64,000 bases of DNA, taken from the NCBI GenBank assembly GCA_014871385.1, contig CM026423.1:1401128-1465127 (forward strand), given 5' to 3'. Each line of letters opens with the position of its first letter. Position 1 is the first letter of the stretch. Under the pieces are notes generated by a model. That model had not been told where the DNA came from, did not search any database, and saw only the letters and a program-made list of their open reading frames with translations. Both the position numbers and the translations under genes were made by a program. This DNA comes from Ceratodon purpureus. Taxonomy: Eukaryota; Streptophyta; Bryopsida; Pseudoditrichales; Ditrichaceae. Below are positions 47,494 to 60,799 of the stretch, one piece after another.

Positions 47494-48770
47494 TAGGGAT
47501 TTTTTTGAAATTTTCAGCATTTTAGAAGTGAAAATTGGCAAAAACGGGTTTGGAATTTTAAGGGTTAAAGAAATTCTAATTATGTTTATAGCCTTGTTCA
47601 ACATAGCATCTTTTGCCTGTAAAATAGCCTATGGATGGTCAAATAAGTGTGTCCCATACTAATGCTTTTCAACCAACCAATGCACTCCTTCAAATGTACC
47701 TAGTATCTTTCAGAACCATAACTTAAGCAATACAATGTGAAGTATTTGTTTAATCCAATATGATGCACCTATCAAATAATTTAATATTTGATGACTAAAG
47801 TTTGGCAAAATGTTTGAAGAGCAAAAATATTATGAAGTTTGATGATTTTGTAACTTTGTGAATGTATGAATTTTACAATGAGGTCATACTACTTGAAGTT
47901 TTCCATGTTTCATTTTATTTTGAACTGGTTCATAGTGATTTTTTCAGAAGTGCTAAAAATTTGAGCTCCTAAAATTTGTAGAAAAAATTAATACCATTAA
48001 ATAATCACACTTAATCCATCACAACAAATTTTGACCCCATAAATTTTCATTTTCTTTTTGATTTATTTTTGTAAATTATTTAAAATATTGGTGATAACAA
48101 TAATATATCAAACCATAGGCTTGCAACCTTAAATCTATGATCTAAAACAATAACATCTTCATCAACTTAAATTTTTCCCTTCCATGCAATTTTTTTTTGT
48201 TTAGTTTTGGTTTTTTTGAAAAAACAAACCCTTCCATATAGATCTCACAATGAGTCTTAGCAACTACTGTCCATTGATAGCAGATTTGTCTATAAATATT
48301 TCTTAGAAAAGAAAAAATATATGAAAATTTTATTCCATGTAATATTTTTTTAGCCATTCAATACTATTTTTAGTGATTTAAAAATGGTTTTCTATATTGG
48401 GAGGCGAACCTTAGTTTTCCAGAAAAGGAAATGTTCGTTCATGGATGAACGAATCTGCTATCTATGTACTGCATATAAAGCTGGAGAAGAATAGGACCCA
48501 GGGGCCTCCAGGAGTCAAAACCAGAAATAAAGATCCAACCAATCTGAAAACCAGAAACGAAGTCTGAATTTATCACAGCATTGAAGCCTCAGGCTGTCTG
48601 TTTTGGTATTTAGTTATAATTGATGGCATTACGTTAGAAACAAGTGTGAGGAACTGTTCCAGCAGCCCAGGAAGAGGATGAGCTCCATAGTTGGTGACCC
48701 ATGTATATATATATCAGTGTTCCATAGATCTATCACATATCTACGCTGCTGACACGGTGGTACTGGTCTG

Positions 48771-51095
48771 GGAGATGGAGATGGAGATGGAGATGGAGAT
48801 GGAGATGGAGATGGGGAAGGCTGACTCAGATGGGACCCACCCGCGTTCATGATCACATTCCCAAGCAAGTGCACGGCCAAGCTGGGCCAAACGCAGACAC
48901 GTCAGGTCTGGTGGATCAGTTATAGAGAACTTCCTTCGTTGATAAGTTACAAAAACCAACTTGGAACAGAGGCTGGGCAAATGGGCCAATGGGCCCATGG
49001 GCCAATGGGCCGATGGGCCAATGGGCAGTGGGCAGCGGGGTGAAGTTAAGTTAGTTGCACTCCACCCCAATTGCATAGAACAGAACAGAACCGAACCGAA
49101 CCGAACAGAACCGAACAGAACAGACTCGTCACTCCAGAGCAGTGAAAGTGCAGATCGAGATAATGGAGCTGGCAGTGGGCAGTGGGCAGTGGGCAGTGGG
49201 CACCAGTGCAGAGGAGAGGAGGGGCAGTACTGTTGCACACACTGAAGTTCAACAAACTAACTTCTTACCACTGTAGCACAGTCTATGACTCTATAACAGC
49301 TCCAGTCTCCAACTTCCAAGTCTTCATTGCCATGAGCCAGCCAGCGCCACAACGGCCATAAAGCACAGCATCTCACCTGGTCAGCCTGACTATAACTGGC
49401 TGGCGGGCCCCATCACTTTTGGGCGCGTTGAAACTTTGAACCTCCAGGCTCCGACGAGTGGTTTTTCTTGCCCTATATTAGCAAGAAAAAATAATCATTC
49501 CCATGTACTTTTAAATGCATTATTTGGACTATGTATGAATAACTCATGAATTTTTAAAGGGCTTATTATGGTGACACTTAATGTTGACCCTAGGGTTTGA
49601 TGTGAAGATGGGGTACATCCTTTGAATCACATCTATTCATTTCTCTAGATTTTACAAGTCTTGACAGGGATATCTATGGGTATTATTCATCACCTTATTG
49701 ATTCTTCTAGTTTGGGTCAAAAGTGGAAAATCAAAAATGATAAAACAATTGAGATGGTGTTGTCATATTATGAGATAAACACTCTCTCCAATGGACATAT
49801 GAGCTCGTGACTTGACAAACACCATTCACCAAAATTAACTAAAGTCTTAATCAATTAATTTTTCATATTTGTTATCAATTACTTGTTACTACAATATCTA
49901 ATCTTGAAATGGGAGAGTACTTATATACAAATTACTTATGTCTTATGGACTTGGATTCATTTGCTCATCATCTCTATGATATTTTTTGAAACTAATAATT
50001 TATAAAGGTTTTATTCCTGGACACCATTGGGCATTTTTGAATTAAATATAAAAGATAAAGCTGGATATTATCTTTGTTTTAGATGCCATCACCTCAAATG
50101 TACACTAACTAAGAAACTGTGGTAGAATCTACATGTACAGTATACTTGATGTCAAACGAAAATTTTAGATGGTATTTAATATGTGAACCACTTCCATTAT
50201 TAACATTATCAATGAATTTTTTGCCAAATCAATCTCGTTAGTGGTTGCGCATGCAACTACCATTTAGAGTTTTTAATTGCTAAATCTCATGATCAATGTT
50301 TCTAAAGCCAAAGTTCATAATTTTTCACAATAATTTGTAAAATTAGAAGATGATTGCGATCTTAAAAGGAAAAGCATGAAAAATATGATATTAATCATAA
50401 CTTAAATTTAATTGATTTAGTCAAATAAAAACAAAGAACATTATAGTAGATAAGAAAATGTCCTTAGTATTAGGTACTAAAGTTGAAATTACAACAAAAT
50501 GCTCAATTTTAAGAAATTTTCCAAAACTTTGAATCATAGTAGAATATACATAGTGTTGTACGTGGGAACTTCAACAAAATAAAAAAACCTAGAAATTACA
50601 AACACATCTTTAGAACTCGATTCCCTGCTTACACTCAAATAGTAATAAAATAGAAAATATATAATATTATGGTTTGTATGCATGGGAGCTAGGTTCTACT
50701 CTCGAGCAGCCACTTACTTTGTAGTTGCTCAGGATACAAGGGGTTAACATTTGATTTCACAAAGGAAGCTTAGAAGTTAGTACATGAGGAAATACAATGG
50801 GATGAAGGACAAACATGCAAAAAATCAGAAACAAACTGAATGCATCATGATTGTCCAACTGTAAGACCAGCCTTTTGAGGTGTTTGAGCATAACTTCTTT
50901 CCCATCCCACATAGGTAACTGAACTGGACAGGACAGGACAGGACAGTACAATACAATACAATGGCAGGCAAGTGATGTGTAATTTAAAGGGGCCCAGGCT
51001 CAGACCTCAGCCCAGCTGCCCAGCTGGGCGAGAAAGCATGAGAAGTGGGGAAGTGGGGGACTGGGGAAGCGTGCACCTGGTTGTTGGCAGCCAAA

Positions 51096-51127
<32 letters not shown>

Positions 51128-51245
51128 CCCAATTCAATTCAATGCGGCAGTTGGGCTGCTACTCCCCAACCTCACAGGCACAGGCACAGGCACTGAGGCA
51201 GGCAGGGCAGGGCAGGGGGCTGCACAGGCACACTGCACTGCACTT
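48771..51245. repeat. Cluster of unrelated 5- to 8-bp microsatellites
   Basis: GGAGAT x7 at 48771-48812. ATGGGCCN units at about 48980-49030. GAACA/GAACC pentamers at about 49077-49123. GGCAGTG x4.5 at 49171-49202. GGACA x4 at 50926-50945, running into ATACA units to 50964. GCGTCT x5 at 51096-51125. CACAGG and GGCAGG units near 51177-51215. GC-rich islands containing these arrays stand in AT-rich DNA, with a plain AT-rich stretch at about 49450-50900. No gene could be assigned. Confidence 0.85.
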
Positions 51246-54200
51246 GTGCCAGGGCCCACTGCCCAGGCCCCAGTGGGTGGATCATGATTCATGGCCCAGG
51301 CCCCATGGATGGTGGGGGAAGGGGTTGACTGCACAGGAAAAAGGACTCTGTGGAAGGTCAAGGGCCCAAGCTTGCGGTTGCTTGTTCCTATGGTTGTTTG
51401 GTTGGGCGTTGTCTCTCTGGTCTGGTCACAGGCACCTCACAGCTCTCATGCCAGAGTTCATGCAGTTGATGGTGGTCCTACACTACTGAATTTCACCGCG
51501 CAAGGTAGGGGACCATATTTCCAACTGAATTCCACATATGCATATTGTAGCAACACCTGTAAACATGGCTTTAACCCTTAAAGCATCAACTCAACAAAAA
51601 TGGTAAGGTAGAATGACCTTAAACCGCGCGGCCCCCCAGAAGTGCAGGGTAGACCGCTCTTGTAGCCGCCCATGGCGTGACCTTATTACGTGCACAGCAC
51701 TTTCATAAAATTTCATAAATAGTGACTCGATATGGACATGTGTAGGGAGGTGGTTGGTTCATGGTTCATGGTTCATTAACTCTATTTTGCACGGTTTTAG
51801 CTACATGCGTGAGCGCCACAAAGTACTCGTCTGCCGGATAAAAAGGAGAGTCTACTGATCACTTTAAGGTTATGTACACTTTTCGCTTCAAAAATTTGTA
51901 GTAAATTCAGTTTTCGCTATTTAATTCTGGAAATTTCTGCATTCACTCTCCCTCCTTTTTTGCTTCGAAGAAAAATTTCACGTCATGCACTCGAAGTCCA
52001 GAACCACGCTCAATTCCTTATTCGAGCGGTTTACGGTCATTCTACCTTACTCTCTCTGTTTCCAAAAGAAACCATGGTTTCCTCAAAGTCTTTGTTTCAC
52101 AAAGAAACAATGGTTTCATTATTACCAAGAAGTCCACCGTCAAGAATTCAAATGAGGAAACTGCCACAAACCTGAAATCAACAAGGTGGCACCAGTTGAG
52201 GGAATTTCAGAGGGCTCTTTATCTTAAGTTACATAATGGCTGCATTGAAACTAGGAAGGAACGTGACTTTTCGACTACACAACCAATGAGCAGTACTGCT
52301 GATGCGTCACTGTGTCACTGTGCTTAATCTCGCCCTAATTTCAATCCAATATTTATCCATATGCCATTTTTATTATCATAGAGCAGCCTTTGTATCTAAA
52401 TTTCAGCATACCTCCATGTGGAAAATGAAGCATTTCTTTATGTTTTACAGGTCACATGAGGGGAAAAAGTGCATGGACATATTCTTAACCAACCTAAGAA
52501 CAAGAATTTGAAGAGTCTCATATCAAATCTCTTTTTGAAATTGGTTTTTTTGGCTCACAAAACACTTGCATCTCATTTTGCATCAAGGGAAAAATACTTT
52601 ATTTTGAACTTGGAACATTACAATCTCAGAAATAGTAAGGAGTTTGAATCTAAGATTTGGGGTATACATACATTTACAAGTAAGGTACTAGATCCTACGG
52701 TTATTTTCCCCCATAATACATCAAAACTTCAAAACTTACACCTTGTATTGAAAGAGTCTAGTTTTGAGGGTATTTAGCAGTTTTGAGGCCTTTCAACTTT
52801 AGTGGTTAAGAACTTTGAGCATATTATCTATTTATAGATTTTTCAAATTTTATTGGACCACATTAGCAAGAGGAAAATGATTCCAATGCACTTCAAAATG
52901 TGCTATTTGGGCATTGTATGAATAAATGATGAACTTTTAAAGAGTCTACCATAGATAAATCTAATGCAAACCTTTAGGGTTTGATGTTCATACGTGGTAA
53001 ATCCTCACAATCATATTTATTTACTTCCTTAGATTTTCAAATATTTTAGAAGGTGCGTTTATGGGCACGAGGATGCTTATGGATATTGCTACCTTACTTA
53101 GGCTTGTGAAAAAATAAGTTTATAATTTTTGGATGCTTTGCAAAGTTAATGCAAAGGCATGCCACATAGAACACATTTTTTGAACATTTTCAAAATTTTT
53201 AACCCCTAAAATTCCTTGACAATTCATCCCCTACAAGTCTCGACTCTCAAAATCTCTCTTTCCCCAAAAGTATGGTAGAAATTGTTTCTTAGGGTTTATT
53301 GGAGAATCTAACCGTAGGATTTCGAATGTTATGATATTTGGAAGGGGCGGTATTTTTTTTGGAATTTTTGACCCTGCAAATTAGAAGATTATAGCAGTTG
53401 ATGTTATTATTTTTAATTTTTTTTAGAAGTGTACCGAACAGTAGTGTAGGTTTGACCGCTTGTAGAGAGAGATTTCTTCAAGTCATGATTTGGGGTTTTT
53501 CCATATTCAAAAAGTTGACATTGTAAAGTACATATGTATCAAATTGTAGTTTCAAAAAACAAATGTATGTTTTATGAAACAAATGTTGCTAGTTGTTTTG
53601 GAAAATTGTTCTTCATATCCAAGGCTTTTGTTTAATGAATTTTAGTAAATCAACTTTCTATAATTGAGACAATCCCAACGGTCAAATTACAACTCCACAT
53701 GTGTACTTCAAATTCATTAAAAAATAAATTAAAAAATAACAACATCCAAATTGGAATAGAGAGTTTTTCCATTATAAAATTTGTTTGGGGCAGGGGTGGC
53801 AGGCCCGGAGGTGATTGCCAAAGCCGATCCTAGGGGCCCCCTGTACACTGCTCTGAATTTAAAAAATGATTATATTAAAACCCCATCACCCTTCTCCAAC
53901 CACTCACTACCGCCCACTCCCCTTAGTCTCACCATCCCTCAAACCGGTCTACAGTTCCTCCCGACTCCCCCGCCCGATCTCCTCGATGACGCCCTCGCCC
54001 GACCCGCCCTACGTCGCCCCCGCTCTGCCCCGCCATCGCCACTTGACCCCCCGCCACTGTCGCGGGCCCATCCGCGCGGATCCTAGTTGCTTGGACTCCC
54101 CTCCATACTCCTCCTCCGCCACTTGTCCATGTGCCCCACTGCCCTCCTATTTCCTCACGTACCCTTAACTCTAAATCCCACACCCTCCATCACAATGGAC

Positions 54201-54556
54201 CTAAATCCGTCTCTATACCAAAGGACCACAATTGCGAGCATGGAGAAACAAAGGAATTTTGACTCTACTCCAAATCAAAGACATTCTTCTTTCACACAAA
54301 AGGAAATAAAATACTAGCAATTTTTTTAAAGCCTTTACATTATGAAGTTATAAAGATTGTAATGTTATGGAAAAAAATATATAAACTAAGTGTATGAATT
54401 TAGAAGTGGGAAAATTATAAGTTTCAAATTATTTTGAGCTTGGAAAAAAAACCTATTTTGAAAGAATTTTCTCCCAAACCTAAATGTTAGAAAACAAATG
54501 TACACATAAAAATGACCAAATAATCAACTATCAAGGAAATTGCAACACTTACGTTT
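51246..54556. other. Intergenic, no supported gene
   Basis: Mostly AT-rich. A C-rich patch at 53870-54190 opens several short frames of low-complexity Pro/Ser/Arg without coding character. Palindromes GAAACCATGGTTTC and GAAACAATGGTTTC occur near 52067 and 52102. Confidence 0.5.
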
Positions 54557-54775
54557 TGAAACCTTCGACGGCGAAGACGTTCGTGATAATCCTGGAAACA
54601 TGTAGCATTCAAAACACACATGTATTTGTTACCACATGAGAGGCAGTAGTAATGTGGTCTTTTCTCCCCGTGGGTCTTTGCCTTATTGCAAACCACACAA
54701 GCCTCTCTGTGAGTTGAGTACATTGGAAAGCATATACCACGATGTTGTGTTGCAATGCTTTCCAATGTGTTAGTT
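54557..54775 (-). pseudogene. piggyBac-type transposase C-terminal zinc-finger remnant
   Basis: The minus-strand frame reads REACVVCNKAKTHGEKRPHY, then YCLSCGNKYMC and TCFQDYHE. This C-x-x-C ... C-x-x-C ... C-x(n)-CF-x-x-YH arrangement is the Cys-rich finger at the end of piggyBac-family transposases. After RRRRFQN a good splice donor (GTAAGTG) follows at about 54556, so this may have been an internal exon. No DDD catalytic domain was found upstream on that strand, so it is an isolated fragment. Confidence 0.6.
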
Positions 54776-55279
54776 GCAAAGATTCATTCCTGGACCTTGA
54801 GTTGATTTTTGATCTAAAATCCGTTGTGACAGTTTTACACTATACTTTAAAAGTTATTTACAATTCAAATGATGATATTGGATTTTTATAACTTCCATAG
54901 TTTCAAATTTAACAAAGTATCTAAAAGCATGACCATTGCTCATTATCAACCAGCGGTCGCGGAGGTCATGGAGTGCCTCGGGCTCCTTCCCATGAGCACT
55001 TGTTAGCAACAACACACCAAGCTAGGGTCTCCTTCATCCAACAAGACACGTGGCTGGCCGATGAAGGCCCTCCTTCACAAGGCCCTCCATGACAAAGTCC
55101 CTTTCTTCCAACTTCTCCCTTCCTTACAGCTCCTTCCTTCCTTCCCCGCTCTTTGGTCCACTGCCCTTCATCCTCATTCCCTTCCTTATCACCTCTCACA
55201 AAAACTGTGAGCACTTGTTTTCACACTTTTGCAAGGATTTTTCAAACCTCAAACCTATCTCAACACGCTTTTACTTTTT

Positions 55280-56215
55280 ACTTTGATGTAGATTGTATTC
55301 AATTTGAATGCAAATATTCAACAATATGTAGAATTTTTAATATTTGAAATGTAAAGTGCAAATTAGACATGATTAACTTAATTTTCTTAGTTAGTTGTTC
55401 TTAGACATTTATTTTTTCAATAAATTCCTGCGTTTAATGACGCTTTTGATGAACATATTCAGAAATGAAATGGGGAGGATAATCATATAGAAAGTAAAGA
55501 ATTGTGTGAGTTAAACTATAAGGTGTTTTTATTCATGGAAAGAAATTTTTTACCTATCTACAAAAATTTATTTGCTATATAGAATGTTTTACATTCAATC
55601 AAAGGACAATTGAAGAATCTAATTGGAGCCCCAATCTAGAAACTTGGGGACCCTAAGTACAGATTAAATTCAAGTAAAAGTAAGTTTATTTGAATTTAAT
55701 CATACCTCTAATTCATTTTCAATTGAATCTGTATTTAATTTTTACTAAATTTAGTTAAAAATAAATTAGAAGTACAATTTGATTCTATTATATGTAGAGG
55801 TCCTCTCATATGTATTTTTGTTGTATCTTTGGTTTCTTTCATATTTGTGTATTGTTTATCTTTCAATTCCCAATTATTTTTGTTTGTCCTTTTAGTATCT
55901 AATTATATTTTGCATTTGATATCTGATTTACTATGGCAAAATCTTCAATGTGGATGATTTTTTTTGTCTTTGCAACAAATCCTTGTTGGCCCCTTCTCCG
56001 ACAATCCCATTGCACCAGCCCTTTGCCTTCGACCAAGTGACCAACCATGTTTGAAAATTTCAAAGAAGTGTATGTTTGCAAAAACCAAAATATTAAATCC
56101 AAAAATCCTTCACTCCAAGTTGCTGTCTAAGGCAACTCATTTGAAGTGACTAGCGTGATTTTTAAAGTTGACGGGACACCGATGGCAACTTTACTAGGAC
56201 GGGTCTTACCAACTC
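55280..56215 (-). repeat. Dispersed repeat, copy 2 (inverted relative to 4385-5340)
   Basis: Reverse complement of the copy at 4385-5340, including the 67-residue shared frame (55899-56102, minus). On its right lies TATATAAAGTGG at about 56257, a CT-rich stretch and GGTAATTTCGGCTG. This could be the promoter half of an LTR whose U3 is the repeat, but the other copy lacks that part and no LTR ends were found. Confidence 0.8.
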
Positions 56216-59200
56216 TCTGACTGTGTGTTTGTTGGTCTGAAATTGGGAGTATAGGTATATAAAGTGGAAACACATTCCGCATTATTTACAACTTTAAATA
56301 TATAAGGGCTCTCTCCCTGTTCCAGAGCTCTCTTTGAATCTCACTAGTAGTCAAGTTCCTTTGGCCTTTAAGTACAATATCACCAAGGTAATTTCGGCTG
56401 TGCTAGTTCTTGGGCCCCGAACTTTCGATTCAGCGGTGGTCTAGGTCCAAGTAGACAACCACTCTTGACTCTATAAAAAAAATGAAGTAAGAGCTGGTTT
56501 AGACTTTGGCAAAGCCTAGTGGATAAGCATTCGTTTCATGGCCCAAAGTATGATCAGTGGAGAAGCCTTTAATCTGAAAATGTTTATTAAAACAATCCAC
56601 TTTAAGCCTTTGGCTCGTCATTGTGTGATAGCCTAAAGGAGAAGTCCAAAAGCATAGACATATATTCCGAATATCTAAACATTTATAGAAAATTGGAAAA
56701 ATATTTTTAAAAAATTCAAAAATTAAAAGAAGGTGTAAAAACCTATGAAGAATATGTGGAAAAAATTTAAGCATAATATACATTGTTATGAGAAAGTTAT
56801 GAGTGATTGAAGTTCAACTTATGTTTGGACCAACATTGATGTTATGCTAATGATTGTAAAGAGCCCAGGAGCCTTCTTGCTTGTGCATATTTTAACCCCT
56901 AAAGCATTGACTCAATAGTTTTGGTATTATTTAGGGTCCGGTCAGGCTCCCTATGAGTCAAATTTTACCGATGTAGCTGTAACTTTGGCACATCATGGGA
57001 AGTTGTCATATCTTTCTAACAAGACCAAATTTTACTTTCATCGGGCCCGCAATTAAGAAATAATTCGTGTTTAAAGATCAAAATTCAATTCAGGGCAGTT
57101 GGGGCAGGTTTGTGGTGGTGTACCAAATCTGTGGCAGTCTAGAGTGACATTTAAATGATTCTTTCTGAAATCGTTTAACAATTTTTTATAAAACTTGATT
57201 TTGAGAAATCCAACTGTAGGATCTTGTTCAAAGCCATCCAATTATTATACGTACCATGTTTTGTAAATTTTGACCATACGTATCTTGAGATATATTCAGT
57301 CAAAGTTCCAAGTTTTATAAAAACTTTCAAACAGATCAACAGTGATTGGGTCACCTTCGTCATACATTTTTCCTTCACCATTTTCTCCTCCTAAACCATA
57401 GTATATGCTGTAAAATTTATATCTATTTTGGATTTATTTATTTTTTGGATTTCTTTCCTCTACAATTTCTTTTTTATATAAATGCATGTTTACACCGTTC
57501 GGATTTCAAAAAATAGATGATCTTCTTAGGCGTTTGTAGTGTGGAAAAAGAGCTGGTTTATATGCATTTCATATGACTCCCGTTACTGGAAATGTGGTTT
57601 CTAATGCTTCTCTGTGTTGTATTGTCTTCAAATTTTTTGAGCATACTCCCAACTCACTTTAGAATCCAAAAATGAAGAGCCTCCAACCACAAGATCTCAA
57701 AAAATTGTCTGTTTCGCTCTCCGAAGGGTGGCTGTCCCTGCTAGGCAGTACAAAAAAAAAACCTTTCTCTCAAGTTTAAACCTTACGATCTTCCAAACGG
57801 TGAGGAGTTACAATCTAAAATTTTGTGTACACATACATGTATAAGTTAGTACATGTACATATATAAGTTGTGTACATGTACATATACTAGATCCTACGGT
57901 TAGATTCTTCTAAATACGTTTGAATTTGCATAATTATACCTTGAACTAAAACAAGGCAGAATTGAGGCAGAATTTGGGATATTATGGCCAAAAACTTCAA
58001 GGGTTGACGGAAAAAAAATTCGGCCTCTCAATCCAAACTTTGCTCGAGAGGCCAAACTTTTGGCGCCATAATTTCTTAAAGGTGCTACGAGCAAGGCTTT
58101 TTTGGAGGCAATGTCCTTTGGACTTCGGCCTCTAGTGTGAAGGCCGAGAGGAGGAACTTTGTGCATTTTTGTATTTTCATTGGTTGGGACGCCTCTCCTC
58201 ACAAAGTTTGGCCATAGTCTGAACAGGCCCGTAGAAGCCAAAGAAACGTTCACAGATCCACAGTCCCTCAACTAGAAAAATGGTTCTCAATCGCTTCATT
58301 TGCTCCAAAAAGAAAAAAAAAAAATGGTTCTCAAAGGGTGGCAGTTACAGTTGATTCATCATTCAGATGAGACACACCATTAACTGCCAGTTTCAGTTAC
58401 AATCTAGGAAACACCTAGATTTGTAACTGTGTTCCCCCAGAAAGACACAATTTAACCATTTGGCAGTTACGATATATTGGTTATAAACCCACCCAACTTG
58501 AGCCTTAACTTAACTGAACTTCTCATGACTCTTCACCTCATGTTTTGAGTGGCCCCATAAGTTGAGTAAAGTAAAGCTAAACCAAGAAAATGCAATGGTC
58601 GCTCCTTGTATTCAGGCACCATGGTTAGTTACCTATTGTATAAAAACCAGTTTGCCTTGTCAGAGTAGAGTATTCTTTTATTTTTTTGGGGGATTATCAT
58701 GTCTCCAGTGGCCCCATGGTGGGCCCATAAGATGGTATTTTTGAATAGCCCCAGCCAGGATGCCCATAAGATAAACATAGAGATGCCCCTGACGTTGTTG
58801 TTTGTTTCTGTTGCGTTAGTGCGCCACTGCGCCATGAGGGGTGGGTTGGAAAGTATAAGATGGGAAAGCAGTTACACTAAAACCCGGGCATTAGTGGCCT
58901 TTTTTTTATGCCTTTCATGGATTCCTGGGATCCGACTTTTTTTTGTTGGATAACTCTTCTACGCAGATTCTTTCGAGGGCCGGGCATTAGTGACCTCCTA
59001 CAAAGTTGATTTCGGCAATGTTTCTGAGTAGCCCTGCCCGTCAAAATGTCGGGTGGGTGAATGCCGGGTTGAAGGGCCTCCAGATCCTGGTCGGCCCGCG
59101 ATGTTTGACGATGAAACTCCGCGCAATATGACACGTGTTAAATTTTATTTCGAAGACAACTTCCTACCTTCATTTGTCTTCATCGTCTATTGTGTATGTA

Positions 59201-60799
59201 CGTTCTTGTTCTGTGCTGTGTTTGTTTTCTTGCAAAAAGAGTGTGATGCCGCTTAACGCTTGTGCTACCAGTTCCGAAGTGAAGAACATAGGGAGTAGTT
59301 GTCCTAGGAGGCGGTTTAATTTTCTTTCCGATAAAACCAAATGGACATCTAATACGAGTACATACAATTAGAGATGGACGCTGAGTGCTATAGACATAGA
59401 CCTCGGTTGAAGTCGGAGTACAGCTGAACAAAGATGATAGATTCAACATCGGTGCAAAGACTTTGAAGACTCCACCTCTGAATTAGGACATTTGCCAATG
59501 ATATGTGCCATTTGTGCTCTTTTCTTTTCGAGTCTAAAGCCGTTGTTGATGTTTTTAAATTGGGTGAATAATATAGATTGGCTTCAAGGTGTTCAGATTG
59601 GGATAATGAGGCATTTATGTAGTGTGATTTTCTTTTGTTGCGGGTTTGTTGTGCGTTAATTACAAATGACAGCTAAGGTTAATAATCTTTTGTTCAGTTG
59701 TAGAAGGTTCAGAAATACCATTGTAGAAGACCAACATAGTTGAGGCACTATAGAAGGGAACGCTAAAGAAAGTATTCACGACAGTACCTCCTATTAGTAA
59801 GACAAGGATAAGAGCACAATAATGCGTTCTTCAATTGGAATAGGGTTGTATATACTTACGGAGAGAACGAGGCAAAACACAAGACAAATCCTGGGTGTTT
59901 CATCTGATCACTGCCCTGTTAATAGTATGCGTGAAGATAATTATGAGGACAACACTCTCTTGGCCTCAATGACTTCGTTTGCTGCAGACGCTGGTAAACT
60001 GGGACGATCTGCAAATGCTAAGGGTACTACTGGAGGGCCGGTTGATTCAAGGTTTTTGATGAAAGGATACGACATCAATGCAGACCATCAGATCATAAAA
60101 GAATTGCGCTTCGAGAAGTGACTGCATTTGATACTAGACGGGAAAGTGGCCATATTAGAAGGGTCACTTTGGGCAGACAAGCTGTTCACCGGTACACACT
60201 GATGTAGAGTAGGGTGCATTGTGTGCTTGTAAACCGAGGATGAGTTCAAGCAACTTGTGATTGAGTAGTACTACACTTGCCATTACCATTTTTACAACGA
60301 CAAGCATCGTTGGTCTTGGTTTAGGGTTCTTATAAAGGGCGCTGATCTTGGTTTAGGGTTCTTAACAAAGGGCCTTATAAAGGAGACGACATCATGGCGA
60401 TATGCCACATCGGAGAAGAAGAAGAATGAATAGAAGAATAGAAGAAAGTCCAGCTTACAGAGGTCTGAGGAAAGTTCTGGAATTGTAGAGTACGTTGGAA
60501 GCTAAATCTAATAGTGTGGTCGAAGTAGCTTTTAATCTAATGCTGTTGAAATAAAAAGGGAGAGAAGACCTTGAGGTTGACAGAGTTGTAGTTGTACTGT
60601 AGTTCAAAGATCTAGGAAAGGAACCAGTGTTACTTAGTGGCACTGCCACATTCAAGCCCTTGAAGAGGCATTCAGAATCAGAGATTGGAGGAGATAGAAA
60701 GAGAAAAGATTGTCCATCATGATGATTCCCCACCGAGATACCAACCTTTGGTTCGGGAGCACGTCCGAACCTTATCATCATTGCAAATACTGTCCACAA
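56216..60799. other. Intergenic, no supported gene
   Basis: AT-rich to about 58.0 kb. 58018-58215 is rich in short inverted repeats based on GGCCTCTC/GAGAGGCC and CAAAGTTTGG. CGGGCATTAGTG recurs at about 58885 and 58982. A 99-residue frame at 59822-60121 (plus, true ATG) is uninterrupted but unrecognised; it may belong to the pseudogene that follows. Confidence 0.45.

Larger units (their letters stand above)
45895..48770. other. AT-rich intergenic DNA
   Basis: No gene seen. It contains the two AT microsatellites listed separately and many A/T homopolymers. Confidence 0.55.

Noticed and set aside
53781..54086. 101-residue Pro-rich plus-strand frame
   Set aside because: Low-complexity C-rich DNA open in several frames; no coding evidence.
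55280..56470. Solo LTR
   Set aside because: A TATA-like box lies to the right of the repeat, but no TG...CA ends, primer-binding site or target duplication were found and the other copy lacks this part.
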